From the NCBI RefSeq assembly GCF_029846175.1, contig NZ_JARWAC010000015.1, forward strand, positions 347,634 to 411,633: a stretch of 64,000 bases of DNA, read 5' to 3'. The translations under genes and the position numbers were made by a program. This document shows, piece by piece, positions 8,451 through 18,111 of the stretch (within the stretch, counting starts at the first letter, position 1; every line of letters starts with the position of its first letter). The notes under the pieces are model-generated. The model made no database searches. It was not told the DNA's origin and saw nothing but the letters and a program-made list of their open reading frames with translations. Origin of the DNA: Sphaerisporangium sp. TRM90804. Its GTDB lineage: Bacteria > Actinomycetota > Actinomycetes > Streptosporangiales > Streptosporangiaceae.

Positions 8451-11400
8451 GTGTCGTCAGAGTCGTCGCGGACAAACCCGCTGGCCAGCTTTGGGCAGAA
8501 CGAGTGGCTTGTCGACGAGCTTTACCAGAAGTACCTCCAGGACCCCGAGTCGGTCGACCGCGCCTGGTGGCACTTCTTCGCTGACTACAACCCCGATTCC
8601 GGAACGAGCCGCGTGCCGGCGCCCGGGGGGGTCAACGGAGCGACCGCCGACGCCGCACCCGCGACCTCCGAAGCGCCCGCGCCACCGCCTGCCGCCGAGG
8701 CCAAGCCGGCCCCACGGGACACCGCTCCCGCGGCGGTCGCGCCTCCGGCGCCCGAGCAGCCCGCGCGGCCCGCGCGGCCCGCCCCGGCCGCCGCCGAGGC
8801 CAAGCCCGCCGCCGCGAAGCCCGCGACGGGGGCCGAGGAGGTTCGGCTGCGCGGCGCCGCCGCCCGCACCGCCGCCAACATGGATCTCAGCCTCGCCGTC
8901 CCCACCGCCACCAGCGTGCGCGCGGTGCCGGCCAAGCTGCTGATCGACAACCGCATCGTCATCAACAACCACCTGTCGCGCGGGCGCGGCGGCAAGGTGT
9001 CGTTCACGCACATCATCGGGTACGCCATCGTCAAGGCGCTGGCCGCGATGCCCGACATGAACCACTCCTACGCCGAGGTCGACGGCAAGCCCACCCTGGT
9101 CAAGCCCGAGCACGTCGGCCTGGGTCTCGCGATCGACGTGCAGAAGAGCGACGGCAGCCGCCAGCTCCTGGTTCCGTCGATCAAGACCGCCGAGTCGCTC
9201 GACTTCCGCCAGTTCTGGATGGCGTACGAGGAGGTCGTCCGCAAGGCGCGCGCCGGCAAGCTCGGCGTCGACGACTTCCAGGGCACCACGATCAGCCTCA
9301 CCAACCCCGGCACGATCGGCACCGTGCACTCGGTGCCGCGCCTGATGCCCGGCCAGGGCACGATCATCGGCGTCGGCGCGATGGAGTACCCCGCCGAGTA
9401 CCAGGGCGCCTCCCCCGAGACGCTCACCCGGCTGGCCGTCAGCAAGGTCATGACGATCACCAGCACCTACGACCACCGCATCATCCAGGGCGCGCAGTCC
9501 GGGGAGTTCCTTCGCCGCATCCACCAGCTCCTGCTCGGTGAGGACGGCTTCTACGACGAGATCTTCCAGGCGCTGCGCATCCCGTACGAGCCGGTGCGCT
9601 GGGTGGCCGACATCTCCGCCAGCCACGACGACGACGTCGCCAAGTCGGCCAGGGTCATCGAGCTGATCCACGCCTACCGCGTGCGCGGCCACCTCATGGC
9701 CGACACCGACCCGCTGGAGTACAACCAGCGCAAGCACCCCGACCTCGACATCAAGTCGCACGGCCTGACCCTGTGGGATCTCGAGCGCGAGTTCCCCACC
9801 GGCGGGTTCGGCGGCAGGCCGCTGATGAAGCTGCGCGAGATCCTCGGCGTGCTGCGCGACTCCTACTGCCGCACGGTCGGCATCGAGTACATGCACATCC
9901 AGAACCCCGAGGAGCGGGCCTGGATCCAGAGCCGGGTCGAGCGGCCGCACGTCCGCCCCACCCGCGAGGAGCAGCTGCACATCCTGCACCGGCTCAACAC
10001 CGCCGAGGCGTTCGAGACCTTCCTGCAGACCAAGTACGTCGGGCAGAAGCGCTTCTCGCTGGAGGGCGGCGAGTCCCTCATCCCGCTGCTCGACTCGGTG
10101 ATGTCCTCCGCGGCCGAGGAGGAGCTCGACGAGGTCGTGATCGGCATGGCCCACCGCGGCCGCCTCAACGTCCTCGCCAACATCGTCGGCAAGTCCTACG
10201 CCCAGGTGTTCGGCGAGTTCGAGGGCAACCTCGACCCCCGCAGCGCCCACGGCTCGGGTGACGTCAAGTACCACCTCGGCGCCTCCGGCGACTTCACCGC
10301 CCCCGGCGGGCAGACGATCGCGGCGTCCGTCGTGGCCAACCCCTCCCACCTGGAGGCCGTCGACCCCGTCCTGGAGGGCGTGGTCCGCGCCAAGCAGGAC
10401 CTCCTGGAGCGCGGCGAGGAGGGCTTCACCGTCCTGCCCGTCCTGGTGCACGGCGACGCCGCCTTCGCCGGCCAGGGCGTGGTCGCCGAGACGCTGCACC
10501 TGTCGCAGCTTCGCGGCTACCGCACCGGCGGCACCGTCCACGTCGTGGTCAACAACCAGGTGGGCTTCACCACCTCGCCCGCCTCCTCGCGGTCGAGCGT
10601 GTACGCCACCGACGTCGCCCGCATGATCCAGGCGCCGATCTTCCACGTCAACGGCGACGACCCCGAGGCCGTCGTCCGGGTGGGCAAGCTCTCGTACGAG
10701 TACCGCCAGGCGTTCCGCAAGGACGTCGTCATCGACCTGGTCTGCTACCGGCGCCGCGGCCACAACGAGGCCGACAACCCCAGCTTCACCCAGCCGCTGA
10801 TGTACGACCTGATCGACGCCAAGCGGTCCATCCGCAAGCTCTACACCGAGGCGCTCATCGGCCGCGGCGACATCACGGTGGAGGAGGCCGAGCAGGCGCT
10901 CCGCGACTACCAGGAGCAGCTCGAACGGGCCTTCACCGAGACCCGCGAGGCGGCCAAGAAGCCCCTGGAGCCCGGCGCGGTCGTCAAGCCCGCCCCCGAC
11001 GAGCTCGTGCCCTGGTCGCACGACGACACCCCGTCGGCGATCAGCGAGGAGACGGTCAAGCGGGTCGTCGAGACCCAGCTCACCCTGCCCGACGGCTTCA
11101 CGGTGCATCCCCGTCTCGCCCCGGTGCTCCAGCGCCGCGGCCAGATGGTCACCGAGGACGCCATCGACTGGGCCATGGGCGAGACCCTCGCGTTCGGCTC
11201 CCTGCTGATCGACGGCCACCCCGTGCGCCTCGTCGGCCAGGACTCCCGGCGCGGCACCTTCGGGCAGCGGCACTCCGTGCTGGTCGACCGCAACACCGGC
11301 GAGGACCACACGCCGCTGAAGTCCTTCAACGAGGGCATCACGAAGTTCTACGTCTACGACTCCCTGCTGTCGGAGTTCGCGGCGATGGGCTTCGAGTACG

Positions 11401-12191
11401 GCTACAGCGTCGTGCGGCCGGACGCCCTGGTGGCCTGGGAGGCGCAGTTCGGCGACTTCGCCAACGGCGCGCAGTCGATCATCGACGAGTTCATCTCCTC
11501 GGGTGAGCAGAAGTGGGGCCAGCGGTCCTCGGTGGTGCTGCTGCTGCCGCACGGCTACGAGGGCCAGGGCCCCGACCACTCCTCGGCCCGCATCGAGCGC
11601 TTCCTGCAGATGTGCGCCCTGGACAACATGACGGTGGCCCAGCCGACAACCCCGGCCAACTACTTCCACCTGCTGCGCTGGCAGGTGCTGTCGAACCGCC
11701 GCAGGCCGTTGATCGTCTTCACGCCGAAGTCGCTGCTGCGGCACCGCGCGGCGGCCTCCGCGGCGGCCGAGTTCACCTCCGGCGCGTTCCGGCCGGTGAT
11801 CGGCGACTCCACGGTCAACCCGTCCGACGTGCGGCGGGTGGTGCTGTGCTCGGGCAAGGTCTACTACGACCTGGCGGCCGGCCGCGACAAGCAGGAGCGC
11901 ACGGACGTCGCGGTCGTGCGGCTGGAGCGGCTCTACCCGTTCCCGGCCGAGGAGCTGCGGGCCGAGCTGTCGCGCTACGGTCTGGACACCGAGCTGGTCT
12001 GGGCGCAGGACGAGCCGATCAACATGGGCCCGTGGCCCTACCTCACGCTGAAGCTCGCCGAAGACCCCGGGCTGCTGGGCGGCCGGGGCCTGCGCCGGGT
12101 GTCCCGTGCGGCCAACTCCTCGCCGGCGGTCGGCTCGCACGCCGCCCACGACGCGGAGCTGGAGCACATCGTCAGCGAGAGCCTCACCTAG
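8451..12191 (+). CDS. kgd: Multifunctional 2-oxoglutarate dehydrogenase/decarboxylase
   Basis: The large actinobacterial enzyme that combines the E1 (thiamine-diphosphate 2-oxoglutarate decarboxylase) and an E2-type acyltransferase domain, 1246 residues, normal for the family. The N-terminal [27 protein letters not shown] is the conserved E1 leader. A Pro/Ala linker (about 60-130) leads to the acyltransferase domain with the catalytic DHR at 341-343 (TYDHRIIQG). The E1 part follows, with [12 protein letters not shown] and the transketolase-like C-terminal half ending HDAELEHIV. It works in the TCA cycle and also makes succinic semialdehyde. The GTG start matches homologues ([20 protein letters not shown]). 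In relatives it is controlled by GarA/OdhI, which is not seen here. Confidence 0.97.
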   Translation: MSSESSRTNPLASFGQNEWLVDELYQKYLQDPESVDRAWWHFFADYNPDSGTSRVPAPGGVNGATADAAPATSEAPAPPPAAEAKPAPRDTAPAAVAPPAPEQPARPARPAPAAAEAKPAAAKPATGAEEVRLRGAAARTAANMDLSLAVPTATSVRAVPAKLLIDNRIVINNHLSRGRGGKVSFTHIIGYAIVKALAAMPDMNHSYAEVDGKPTLVKPEHVGLGLAIDVQKSDGSRQLLVPSIKTAESLDFRQFWMAYEEVVRKARAGKLGVDDFQGTTISLTNPGTIGTVHSVPRLMPGQGTIIGVGAMEYPAEYQGASPETLTRLAVSKVMTITSTYDHRIIQGAQSGEFLRRIHQLLLGEDGFYDEIFQALRIPYEPVRWVADISASHDDDVAKSARVIELIHAYRVRGHLMADTDPLEYNQRKHPDLDIKSHGLTLWDLEREFPTGGFGGRPLMKLREILGVLRDSYCRTVGIEYMHIQNPEERAWIQSRVERPHVRPTREEQLHILHRLNTAEAFETFLQTKYVGQKRFSLEGGESLIPLLDSVMSSAAEEELDEVVIGMAHRGRLNVLANIVGKSYAQVFGEFEGNLDPRSAHGSGDVKYHLGASGDFTAPGGQTIAASVVANPSHLEAVDPVLEGVVRAKQDLLERGEEGFTVLPVLVHGDAAFAGQGVVAETLHLSQLRGYRTGGTVHVVVNNQVGFTTSPASSRSSVYATDVARMIQAPIFHVNGDDPEAVVRVGKLSYEYRQAFRKDVVIDLVCYRRRGHNEADNPSFTQPLMYDLIDAKRSIRKLYTEALIGRGDITVEEAEQALRDYQEQLERAFTETREAAKKPLEPGAVVKPAPDELVPWSHDDTPSAISEETVKRVVETQLTLPDGFTVHPRLAPVLQRRGQMVTEDAIDWAMGETLAFGSLLIDGHPVRLVGQDSRRGTFGQRHSVLVDRNTGEDHTPLKSFNEGITKFYVYDSLLSEFAAMGFEYGYSVVRPDALVAWEAQFGDFANGAQSIIDEFISSGEQKWGQRSSVVLLLPHGYEGQGPDHSSARIERFLQMCALDNMTVAQPTTPANYFHLLRWQVLSNRRRPLIVFTPKSLLRHRAAASAAAEFTSGAFRPVIGDSTVNPSDVRRVVLCSGKVYYDLAAGRDKQERTDVAVVRLERLYPFPAEELRAELSRYGLDTELVWAQDEPINMGPWPYLTLKLAEDPGLLGGRGLRRVSRAANSSPAVGSHAAHDAELEHIVSESLT

Positions 12192-12230
12192 CGTCCGCCC
12201 GGCGCGGGTCGCCGGGTCCGCGTGACCGAG

Positions 12231-12264
12231 GAAGTCCCCCACGGGCGGTTCCGTGGGGGGCTTC
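12231..12264 (+). terminator. kgd terminator
   Basis: Arms GAAGTCCCCCACGG and CCGTGGGGGGCTTC give a 14-bp stem with one G-T pair and a GCGGTT loop, 40 bases after kgd, followed by an AT-rich TCCATATTTCG. Confidence 0.8.
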
Positions 12265-12295
12265 TCCATATTTCGTGTTGTGTCCTGGAGATGCG

Positions 12296-12472
12296 ATGTA
12301 CTTCACCGACAGGGGTATCGAGGAGCTGGTCGAGCGGCGCGGGGAGGAGGAGGTCGGCATCACCTGGCTGGCCGAGCGGCTGCGCGAGTTCGTCGACCTG
12401 AACCCCGAGTTCGAGACCCCGGTCGAGCGCCTCGCCACCTGGCTGGCCCGCCTGGACGACGAGGAGGAGTAG
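12296..12472 (+). CDS. DUF6104 family small protein
   Basis: A 58-residue acidic protein: MYFTDRGIEELVERRGEEEV, then a WLAERLREFVDLNP helix and ending in DDEEE. The ATG has GGAG five bases upstream. It matches my memory of the small DUF6104 proteins conserved in actinobacteria next to this gene group; function unknown. It has its own position after the kgd terminator and about 105 bases before the DUF4097 gene. Confidence 0.8.
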   Translation: MYFTDRGIEELVERRGEEEVGITWLAERLREFVDLNPEFETPVERLATWLARLDDEEE

Positions 12473-12577
12473 CCTTACGCGTCCGCGGACCATACGCGAT
12501 ACATCTTGACTTTTCGCCAACGCGACATATCGTGTTCTGTGTAGGCAACCGCGTAAGAGCCGTCGAAGGGCGAGCCC

Positions 12578-13372
12578 ATGCCCAAGTGGACCATCGAGAA
12601 GCCGGAACAACTCAGGTTCGGCGACGTCAGCGCGCTGAGCGTGCGCATCGTGGCCGGCCGCCTGGCCGTCCTGGCGAGCGATGGCCCGCCGACGCTGGAG
12701 GTGAGCGACATCGGAACGCCTCCCCTGCTGGTCGAGCACGACGAGAACGGCCGCCTGACGATCGCCTACAAGGACCTCACCTGGGACGGCGTGCTGGGCT
12801 GGCTCCGCCCCGGCCGGCGGGACACCACGCTGACGATCACCGTGCCGAAGGACTGCCCGGTGCAGGCGGGAGTGATCTCCGCCTCCGCGGTCGTCGCCGG
12901 CTTCGAACGGCGCACCAACGTAAAGAGCGTCTCGGGCGAGATCGTGCTCGACGGCGTGAGCGGCGAGATCGAGGCCGAGACGGTGTCCGGCGCCGTCGAG
13001 AGCCGGGGCCTGGCGGGCGACCTGTCCTTCACCAGCGTCGCGGGCGAGCTGACGGTGGCCGGCGGCACGCCGCGACGGCTGCGCGCCAACACCGTCTCCG
13101 GCCGCATCACCGCCGACCTCGAACTGCCGCCCACCGGGCACGTCAGCCTGCACAGCGTGTCGGGCGAGATCGTCATCTGCCTGCCCGACTCCGTCGACAC
13201 CGACGTGACCCTGCGCTCGACGTCGGGCCGCCTGACGGCCGCCTTCCCCGGCCTGGACGGCAGCGATCGTCCCGGCCAGAAGGCCCTGTCGGGCAGACTC
13301 GGCGGCGGGATGGCCTCCGTGTCCGCCACCACCATCTCCGCCGACGTGACCCTTCTGAGGAGAGACCAGTGA
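12578..13372 (+). CDS. DUF4097 beta-strand repeat protein
   Basis: A 264-residue protein with no signal peptide. From residue about 95 it consists of short repeating strands rich in VSGEI, SVSGEIVLDG, TVSGRITADL and SVSGEIVICL, as expected for a right-handed beta-helix or adhesin-like DUF4097 fold. The function is not known. It is translationally coupled to the PadR gene (overlap GTGA at 13369-13372), and DUF4097/PadR pairs are common in actinomycetes, so it probably acts with or is controlled by that regulator. Confidence 0.85.
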   Translation: MPKWTIEKPEQLRFGDVSALSVRIVAGRLAVLASDGPPTLEVSDIGTPPLLVEHDENGRLTIAYKDLTWDGVLGWLRPGRRDTTLTITVPKDCPVQAGVISASAVVAGFERRTNVKSVSGEIVLDGVSGEIEAETVSGAVESRGLAGDLSFTSVAGELTVAGGTPRRLRANTVSGRITADLELPPTGHVSLHSVSGEIVICLPDSVDTDVTLRSTSGRLTAAFPGLDGSDRPGQKALSGRLGGGMASVSATTISADVTLLRRDQ

Positions 13373-14142
13373 GCCCCGTTTTCGCCCATGGACGGCTCCG
13401 CCTGTACCTGCTGAAGCTGCTGGAGGAGAGCCCCCGGCACGGCTACGAGGTGATCCGCCTGCTTCAGGACCGTTTCCTCGGCGTGTACTCCCCCTCACCC
13501 GGCACGATCTACCCCCGCCTCGCCCGCCTGGAGGAGGAGGGCCTGGTCACCCACGAGGTCGTGGACGGCAAGAAGGTGTTCACCATCTCCGACCGCGGCC
13601 GGGCCGAGCTGGAGGCCCGGCTGGACGAGCTGGCGGAGCTGGAGCAGGAGATCTCCGACTCCGTCCGCGACATCGCGCGGGAGGTCAAGGAGGACGTGCG
13701 CGACACCGTGCGCTCCCTGCGCGACGAGCTGACGCAGATGGCCCGCGACGTGCGCCAGAACACCAAGGATCAGCACGACGCCAAGGACGGTGTCCGCGCC
13801 GCCAAGGAGGAGCTGCGGGCCGCCAAGGACGAGTCCCGCAGGATCTGGCGCGAGCAGAAGCGCACCTGGCAGGAGCACAAGCAGGAGCTCCAGCGCCAGC
13901 GGCGCGCCTGGCGGGACGACGCCCAGCGCTGGAAGACCGACTGGCTGCACAGCGTCTGGGGCGAGACCTTCGAAGGCGGGGGGTCGCGCGACCACGACAC
14001 CGAGCTGGGAACCATGCTCGCCGAGTTCGTGCACGAGATCCGCGGCGCCGCGGCGTCGTCGTCGGTGACCGAGGAGACCCTGGCGACCGCGCAGGACGCG
14101 TTGTACGACGCCGCGGCCCGCATCCGGGCGGCGCTGCGATGA
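13369..14142 (+). CDS. PadR-family regulator with long coiled coil
   Basis: A transcription regulator of 257 residues. Residues about 5-80 are a PadR winged helix (LRLYLLKLLEESPRHGYEVI, SPSPGTIYPRLARLEEEGLV). Residues about 85-190 form a long, highly charged coiled coil (KEELRAAKDESRRIWREQK and similar), much longer than the usual PadR dimerisation helix. The GTG start overlaps the TGA of the DUF4097 gene, with GAGGAGAG upstream. The long coil suggests a protein partner or oligomer; that is an inference. Confidence 0.88.
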   Translation: MSPVFAHGRLRLYLLKLLEESPRHGYEVIRLLQDRFLGVYSPSPGTIYPRLARLEEEGLVTHEVVDGKKVFTISDRGRAELEARLDELAELEQEISDSVRDIAREVKEDVRDTVRSLRDELTQMARDVRQNTKDQHDAKDGVRAAKEELRAAKDESRRIWREQKRTWQEHKQELQRQRRAWRDDAQRWKTDWLHSVWGETFEGGGSRDHDTELGTMLAEFVHEIRGAAASSSVTEETLATAQDALYDAAARIRAALR

Positions 14143-14220
14143 TGATGGGCCAGTACGGCCTGCGCCCCCCGCTGCTGCGAGGCTCACCGGCCGGGCCGGC
14201 CCTGCCGGTCGAGCCCGCCC

Positions 14221-14252
14221 CGGCGGGGCCGGTCTCCGCACCGGCCCCGCCG
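14221..14252. terminator. Bidirectional terminator hairpin
   Basis: A perfect 13-bp stem, CGGCGGGGCCGGT and ACCGGCCCCGCCG with loop CTCCGC, lies between the convergent PadR and oxidoreductase genes and could end both. Confidence 0.7.
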
Positions 14253-14412
14253 ATCGCCTCGCCGCCGCCGGCGGTCTTCCCGGCGGCGTCACTCCCGGCG
14301 GCCCCGCGGCCGGAGGCGGCGCGGGCGGGCCGGGGTCACCACACGCGCAGGGCGTGCCCCGGGCGGGCCCGGGCCGCCGGGCGGGCGCGGTACGCCACCG
14401 GGCGGGCGGCGA

Positions 14413-15384
14413 TCACTCCCCGCCCACGGTGAAGACGACCTTCCCGAAGACCTCGCCTCGCCGCATCGCCGCGAATCCCTCCGCGGCCTCGGTCAGCGGC
14501 AGCACGCGGTCGACGAGCGGCCGCACGCCCGTCTGCCCCAGCAGGACGGCCAGCCGTCCGAGCTGCTCGCGGGTGCCCATCGTCGAACCGATCACCGACA
14601 GCTGCAGGAAGTACACCCGCGCGAGGTCGGCGGGCGGCACCGCGCCGCTGGTCGCGCCGCAGACGACGATTCTCCCGCCCGGGCGCAGCGACTTCAGCGA
14701 GTGGGCCCAGGTGGCCTCGCCCACGGTCTCCATGACGGCGTCCACCCGCTCGGGCAGCCGGGCGCCGGGCTCGAACGCCTGGTCGGCGCCGAGTTCGAGC
14801 GCCTTGGCGCGCTTGTCCTCCGAGCGGCTGGTGACCCACACCCGGTAGCCGCCGGCCCGGCCGAGCGCGATGAGCGCGGTCGCCACGCCGCCCCCGGCGC
14901 CCTGGACGAGCACGGTGGACCCCGGCTCCAGCCCGGCCTTGTCGAAGAGCATGCGGTAGGCGGTCAGCCACGCCGTCGGCAGGCAGGCCGCGTGCTCGAA
15001 CGACAGCGCCGCCGGTTTGGGCACCAGGTTCGCGCGCGGCACCGCGACCTTCTCGGCGAACGTGCCGTCGTGGACCTCCGAGAGCAGGGAGCGGCGGGGG
15101 TCGAGGGTCTCGTCCCCGTGTACGGGGGTGCCGATCACCGAGTGGACGATCACCTCGTTGCCGTCCTCGTCGACGCCGGCCGCGTCGCAGCCGAGGACGA
15201 TCGGCAGCCGGTCCTGGCGGATGCCGACGCCCTTGAGCGTCCACAGGTCGTGGTGGTTGAGGGCCGCGGCCCTGACCGACACCGTGGTCCACCCGCCGGA
15301 GGGGGCGGGGTCGGGGACCTCGCCGAGCGTGAGGCCGGCGAGCGGGTTGTCGGCGTCGGTGCGTGTGCAGGTTACGGCGAACAT
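14413..15384 (-). CDS. Zinc-type/quinone oxidoreductase (MDR family)
   Basis: A medium-chain reductase of 323 residues, similar to NADPH:quinone oxidoreductases and zinc-binding alcohol dehydrogenases. The N-terminal half has the GroES-like core (AALNHHDLWTLKGVG, LGCDAAGVDEDGNEVIVH). The Rossmann half has the nucleotide motif VLVQGAGGGVATALIALGRA. The structural-zinc Cys cluster is missing, so a zinc-independent quinone reductase role is more likely. It is transcribed alone; its regulation is unknown. Confidence 0.87.
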   Translation of the reverse strand: MFAVTCTRTDADNPLAGLTLGEVPDPAPSGGWTTVSVRAAALNHHDLWTLKGVGIRQDRLPIVLGCDAAGVDEDGNEVIVHSVIGTPVHGDETLDPRRSLLSEVHDGTFAEKVAVPRANLVPKPAALSFEHAACLPTAWLTAYRMLFDKAGLEPGSTVLVQGAGGGVATALIALGRAGGYRVWVTSRSEDKRAKALELGADQAFEPGARLPERVDAVMETVGEATWAHSLKSLRPGGRIVVCGATSGAVPPADLARVYFLQLSVIGSTMGTREQLGRLAVLLGQTGVRPLVDRVLPLTEAAEGFAAMRRGEVFGKVVFTVGGE

Positions 15385-15933
15385 GCCGGAACCCTATCTC
15401 CGCGCCCCGCGGCCGTCCGGGGCGGCGCCGCCGGCTCCCGCGGTGAGCGCGCCCCGGCGGCGCGGCCCCCGGGCACGGGTTTCGCGTCGCCGCCGTTCTT
15501 CGTGGCGGCGCCGGCAGTGACCCGGTCTCCCGTTTTCCGCGGCTCGCGCGAGCCGGGATTCCCCCGCATCCCGGCGATTATTGGAATAATCCCGCAAACC
15601 CGGCTAAATCCGCCCGCCACCCCACGCCGACACGCCGTCGGCTAATGCGACTTCGAAAAACATCGCTGATTACCTGTAGTCGCGGCGGGATCGCGCAGGT
15701 GAGGCCGTATGCCCAGCGTGGCCAGGAGATTCCGGCGATTCGGGTCATCTCACATATCCGATTTAAAGGGATATAGCACCGACTAGCGATCGCCTATTTT
15801 TTGCCTGCTAGCGCGAATCTCCCGCATGTCGGACAACGGTACGGACGTCGACCATGAGTAAGGTCGAATACGCAGGCGCGCCAGCTTCGAGGTGCTCCTT
15901 TACTTTGAACTGCAAAAAGAAAAGGACCGCTTT
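15385..15933. other. Divergent intergenic region, partly AT-rich
   Basis: About 550 bases between the leftward oxidoreductase and the rightward His-rich protein. The first 180 bases are GC-rich. From about 15570 the DNA becomes unusually AT-rich for this genome (runs such as CCGATTTAAAGGGATATAG and CCTATTTTTTGCC). It must hold both promoters and a leader of unknown length. I found no riboswitch that I can name, and no ORF that I would defend. Confidence 0.5.
15576..15591. promoter_or_regulatory. Palindrome GATTATT-GG-AATAATC
   Basis: Two exact 7-base arms flank a GG centre in an otherwise GC-rich stretch, about 190 bases before the oxidoreductase and 340 before the His-rich protein. It looks like a dimer binding site. 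The regulator is unknown. Confidence 0.35.
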
Positions 15934-16869
15934 ATGATAGACGTCGGTCATCTCCGCTCTCACCACCGTAACGTCGGTCGTTCGTGGCTGACAGCAGCTG
16001 TCACGGGCGCCCTCGCGATGGGCGTGGTCGCGGCGGCCCCAGGCAGCGCCGGCGCTGTCGCGGCACCGCAAGGCCTCGGTACGAAGGCAGCAGTCGTGCT
16101 TCCGGGCGCGCCCGTGACGGCGACGTTCGCCGTCCGGGTCCGGCAGCCGTACACCACGACCACGACCGTGTCCTCCTCGCTGAACCCCTCCAAGGAGGGT
16201 CAGTGCGTGACGTTCACCGCCACGGTGGCCGCCACCGGAACCGCGATCCTGCCGACCGGAGCCGTCGTGTTCCGCAGCGGCACGCGGGACCTGGGCACCG
16301 CCCAGCTCCAGGGGTCCGGCCAGGCCACCCTCACCACGTGTGAGCTCAGCGAGGGCACCCACACCATCACCGCTGTCTTCCAGGGCAACGGCAGCTTCCT
16401 CACCAGCACGTCCGCGGGCGTCGTCCAGACCGTCCTCGACAGGGACCGCCACGACAAGAACCGGGATCGGGACGACGAGGTCGTCGAAGAGGACGACGAT
16501 GAGGACACCACCGTCATCCACGACGACGACGACAACCTCGCCCACCGTTGCCGCCACTTCAGGCACGACCACGGCGACGAGGGCGGCGACGGGGGCGGCA
16601 TCACCGAGTCGCGCGGCCGCGAGTGGGAGAAGCTGCGCCGTCGTTGCGAGAAGTACTGGCACAAGCGTGACAACGACTGGATCACGCTCGTCGACAAGGG
16701 CATCCGCCGCCACATCGAGGGCCACCACGACACGGGCGGCGGCGGTCGCGAGTACTGGGACCACCGCAAGCAGCGGTGGGTCCCCGAGGAGCGCCACCAC
16801 TACAGGAAGCCGCACCACAAGAAGCACTACCACAAGCCCGTCGTGAAGCACTTCGCAGTGACCGGCTGA
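15934..16869 (+). CDS. Secreted Ig-like protein with Asp- and His-rich tail
   Basis: An exported protein of 311 residues with no named function. A signal peptide (about 15-45, ending GSAGAVA) is followed by one bacterial Ig-like domain (about 65-170: TTTTVSSSLNPSKEGQCVTF through PTGAVVFRSG to GTHTITAVFQGNGSFL, with two Cys). The rest is unusual: an Arg/Asp-rich stretch, an acidic run EEDDDEDTTVIHDDDD, a basic helix and a C-terminal His cluster (EERHHYRKPHHKKHYHKP). The ATG at 15934 has AAAGGA seven bases upstream. A metal- or polyphosphate-binding role is possible; that is only an inference from composition. Confidence 0.8.
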   Translation: MIDVGHLRSHHRNVGRSWLTAAVTGALAMGVVAAAPGSAGAVAAPQGLGTKAAVVLPGAPVTATFAVRVRQPYTTTTTVSSSLNPSKEGQCVTFTATVAATGTAILPTGAVVFRSGTRDLGTAQLQGSGQATLTTCELSEGTHTITAVFQGNGSFLTSTSAGVVQTVLDRDRHDKNRDRDDEVVEEDDDEDTTVIHDDDDNLAHRCRHFRHDHGDEGGDGGGITESRGREWEKLRRRCEKYWHKRDNDWITLVDKGIRRHIEGHHDTGGGGREYWDHRKQRWVPEERHHYRKPHHKKHYHKPVVKHFAVTG

Positions 16870-16886
16870 CCACAGCACGACGCCCA

Positions 16887-16917
16887 GAGGGCCCGCCCGA
16901 TCTTCCGGCGGGCCCTC
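16887..16917 (+). terminator. Terminator after the His-rich protein
   Basis: A perfect 11-bp stem, GAGGGCCCGCC and GGCGGGCCCTC with a nine-base loop, 17 bases after the stop. Confidence 0.75.
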
Positions 16918-17101
16918 AGGCTCTTCCCCCCCGGCAAGCCCGAACGTCCCACACCGCGCCCACCGGTGCGTTCGACCTCCACACCGAGCGCCCGGGCTCG
17001 GCGACGAAGGCCTTCCTCCACGAGCGGCAGGCCCGCGCGGCACCTGCGCCCGCCGCCACCCACCCAGTCCCGACGCAGCCGGCAGCATCCCGGGGGGTCA
17101 C

Positions 17102-17941
17102 ATGTACGTCCGCCGTCAGTCAGTACGCACTATCGCCATCATCGCCGCGGCGGTCGCCGCCGTGGTCGCCGTCCTGGCGGTGATCGTGTACTTCACCGTC
17201 AGAAAGGCCGACCGCGAGCTGGCCGCGCCACCTGCGCCGCCGAAGCCGGTCATCCCGGTCGCGCTCACCAAGAAGCAGATCGCCGCCCTCCCCCGCGCGA
17301 CCACCTACGGCAAGCTGAGCGAAGCGAGCGTCGACACCGCACCCACGTCCGGCGGGGACGGCCGGATCCTGCACCCCACGGCCGCCAAGGTCGTGTACGC
17401 CGAGCCGGGCGGCCCGCCCATCGCGGTGCTGCCGGTCAAGCAGCTCGGCAACCCGACCTGGGTCCCGGTGATCGAGACCCGCCCCGAGTGGACGCGCGTC
17501 CTGCTGCCGACCCGCCCCAACGGCGCGACCGGCTGGATCCACACCGGCGGCGGCGGTGTGAAGCAGGACCGCAGCCCCTACCAGGTGCGCGTCAACCTGA
17601 CCCAACGCCGCCTCACCCTGCTCAAGGACGGCCACGAGACGGGTTCCTGGCCGGTGGCCATCGGCGCCCCCGCCACCCCCACCCCCGTGGGCCGCACCTT
17701 CCTGCTCGCCTCCCTGACCCCGCCCGAGGTCACCTACAGCCCGCTGATCCTCCCCCTGGGCTCCCACTCGGAGAAGCTCGAGACCTACGAGGGCGGCCCC
17801 GGCACCATCGGCCTCCACGGCTGGCCCGACGACAGCACCTTCGGCAAAGCGGTCTCCCACGGCTGCGTCCGCCTCCCCAAACCAGCCCTCAACGCCGTCT
17901 CCCGCACCCCCCTGGGCACCATGATCGTCATAACCAAGTAG
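17102..17941 (+). CDS. L,D-transpeptidase (YkuD family)
   Basis: A peptidoglycan cross-linking enzyme of 279 residues, anchored by one N-terminal helix (about 9-32) and otherwise outside the membrane. Residues about 85-155 form an SH3-like region. The YkuD domain (about 160-279) begins VNLTQRRLTLLKDGHETGSW and carries the catalytic motif HGW followed by SHGCVRLP; Cys in SHGC is the nucleophile. It makes 3-3 meso-diaminopimelate cross-links or attaches proteins. It is a single gene between two terminators. Confidence 0.92.
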   Translation: MYVRRQSVRTIAIIAAAVAAVVAVLAVIVYFTVRKADRELAAPPAPPKPVIPVALTKKQIAALPRATTYGKLSEASVDTAPTSGGDGRILHPTAAKVVYAEPGGPPIAVLPVKQLGNPTWVPVIETRPEWTRVLLPTRPNGATGWIHTGGGGVKQDRSPYQVRVNLTQRRLTLLKDGHETGSWPVAIGAPATPTPVGRTFLLASLTPPEVTYSPLILPLGSHSEKLETYEGGPGTIGLHGWPDDSTFGKAVSHGCVRLPKPALNAVSRTPLGTMIVITK

Positions 17942-17943
17942 GC

Positions 17944-17975
17944 AAGCGGTCCCGGCCACCTGGCCGGGACCGCTT
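17944..17975. terminator. Strong bidirectional terminator
   Basis: Arms AAGCGGTCCCGGCCA and TGGCCGGGACCGCTT pair perfectly over 15 bases with a two-base gap, right after the transpeptidase stop and before the convergent AraC gene. Confidence 0.85.
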
Positions 17976-18111
17976 CAGGTTCTTACTCGGGGCATCGGTT
18001 GGCGACGCGGAGAGCACGCGCGCGGAGCCGCACCAGCGAGCCGGCCGAGGTCGCCGGCTGGTGGTCGCCGGCCGGGGGGCGCCCAGCCGACGGCCCCCTG
18101 CGCGTGGCGGG

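Noticed and set aside
8457..12269. A 1270-codon antisense open frame opposite kgd.
   Set aside because: Same GC effect; the sense strand is an unmistakable kgd.
14139..14432. A 97-codon frame overlapping the PadR stop as ATGA.
   Set aside because: It is Pro/Ala low complexity, contains the 13-bp terminator hairpin and runs into the convergent oxidoreductase gene.
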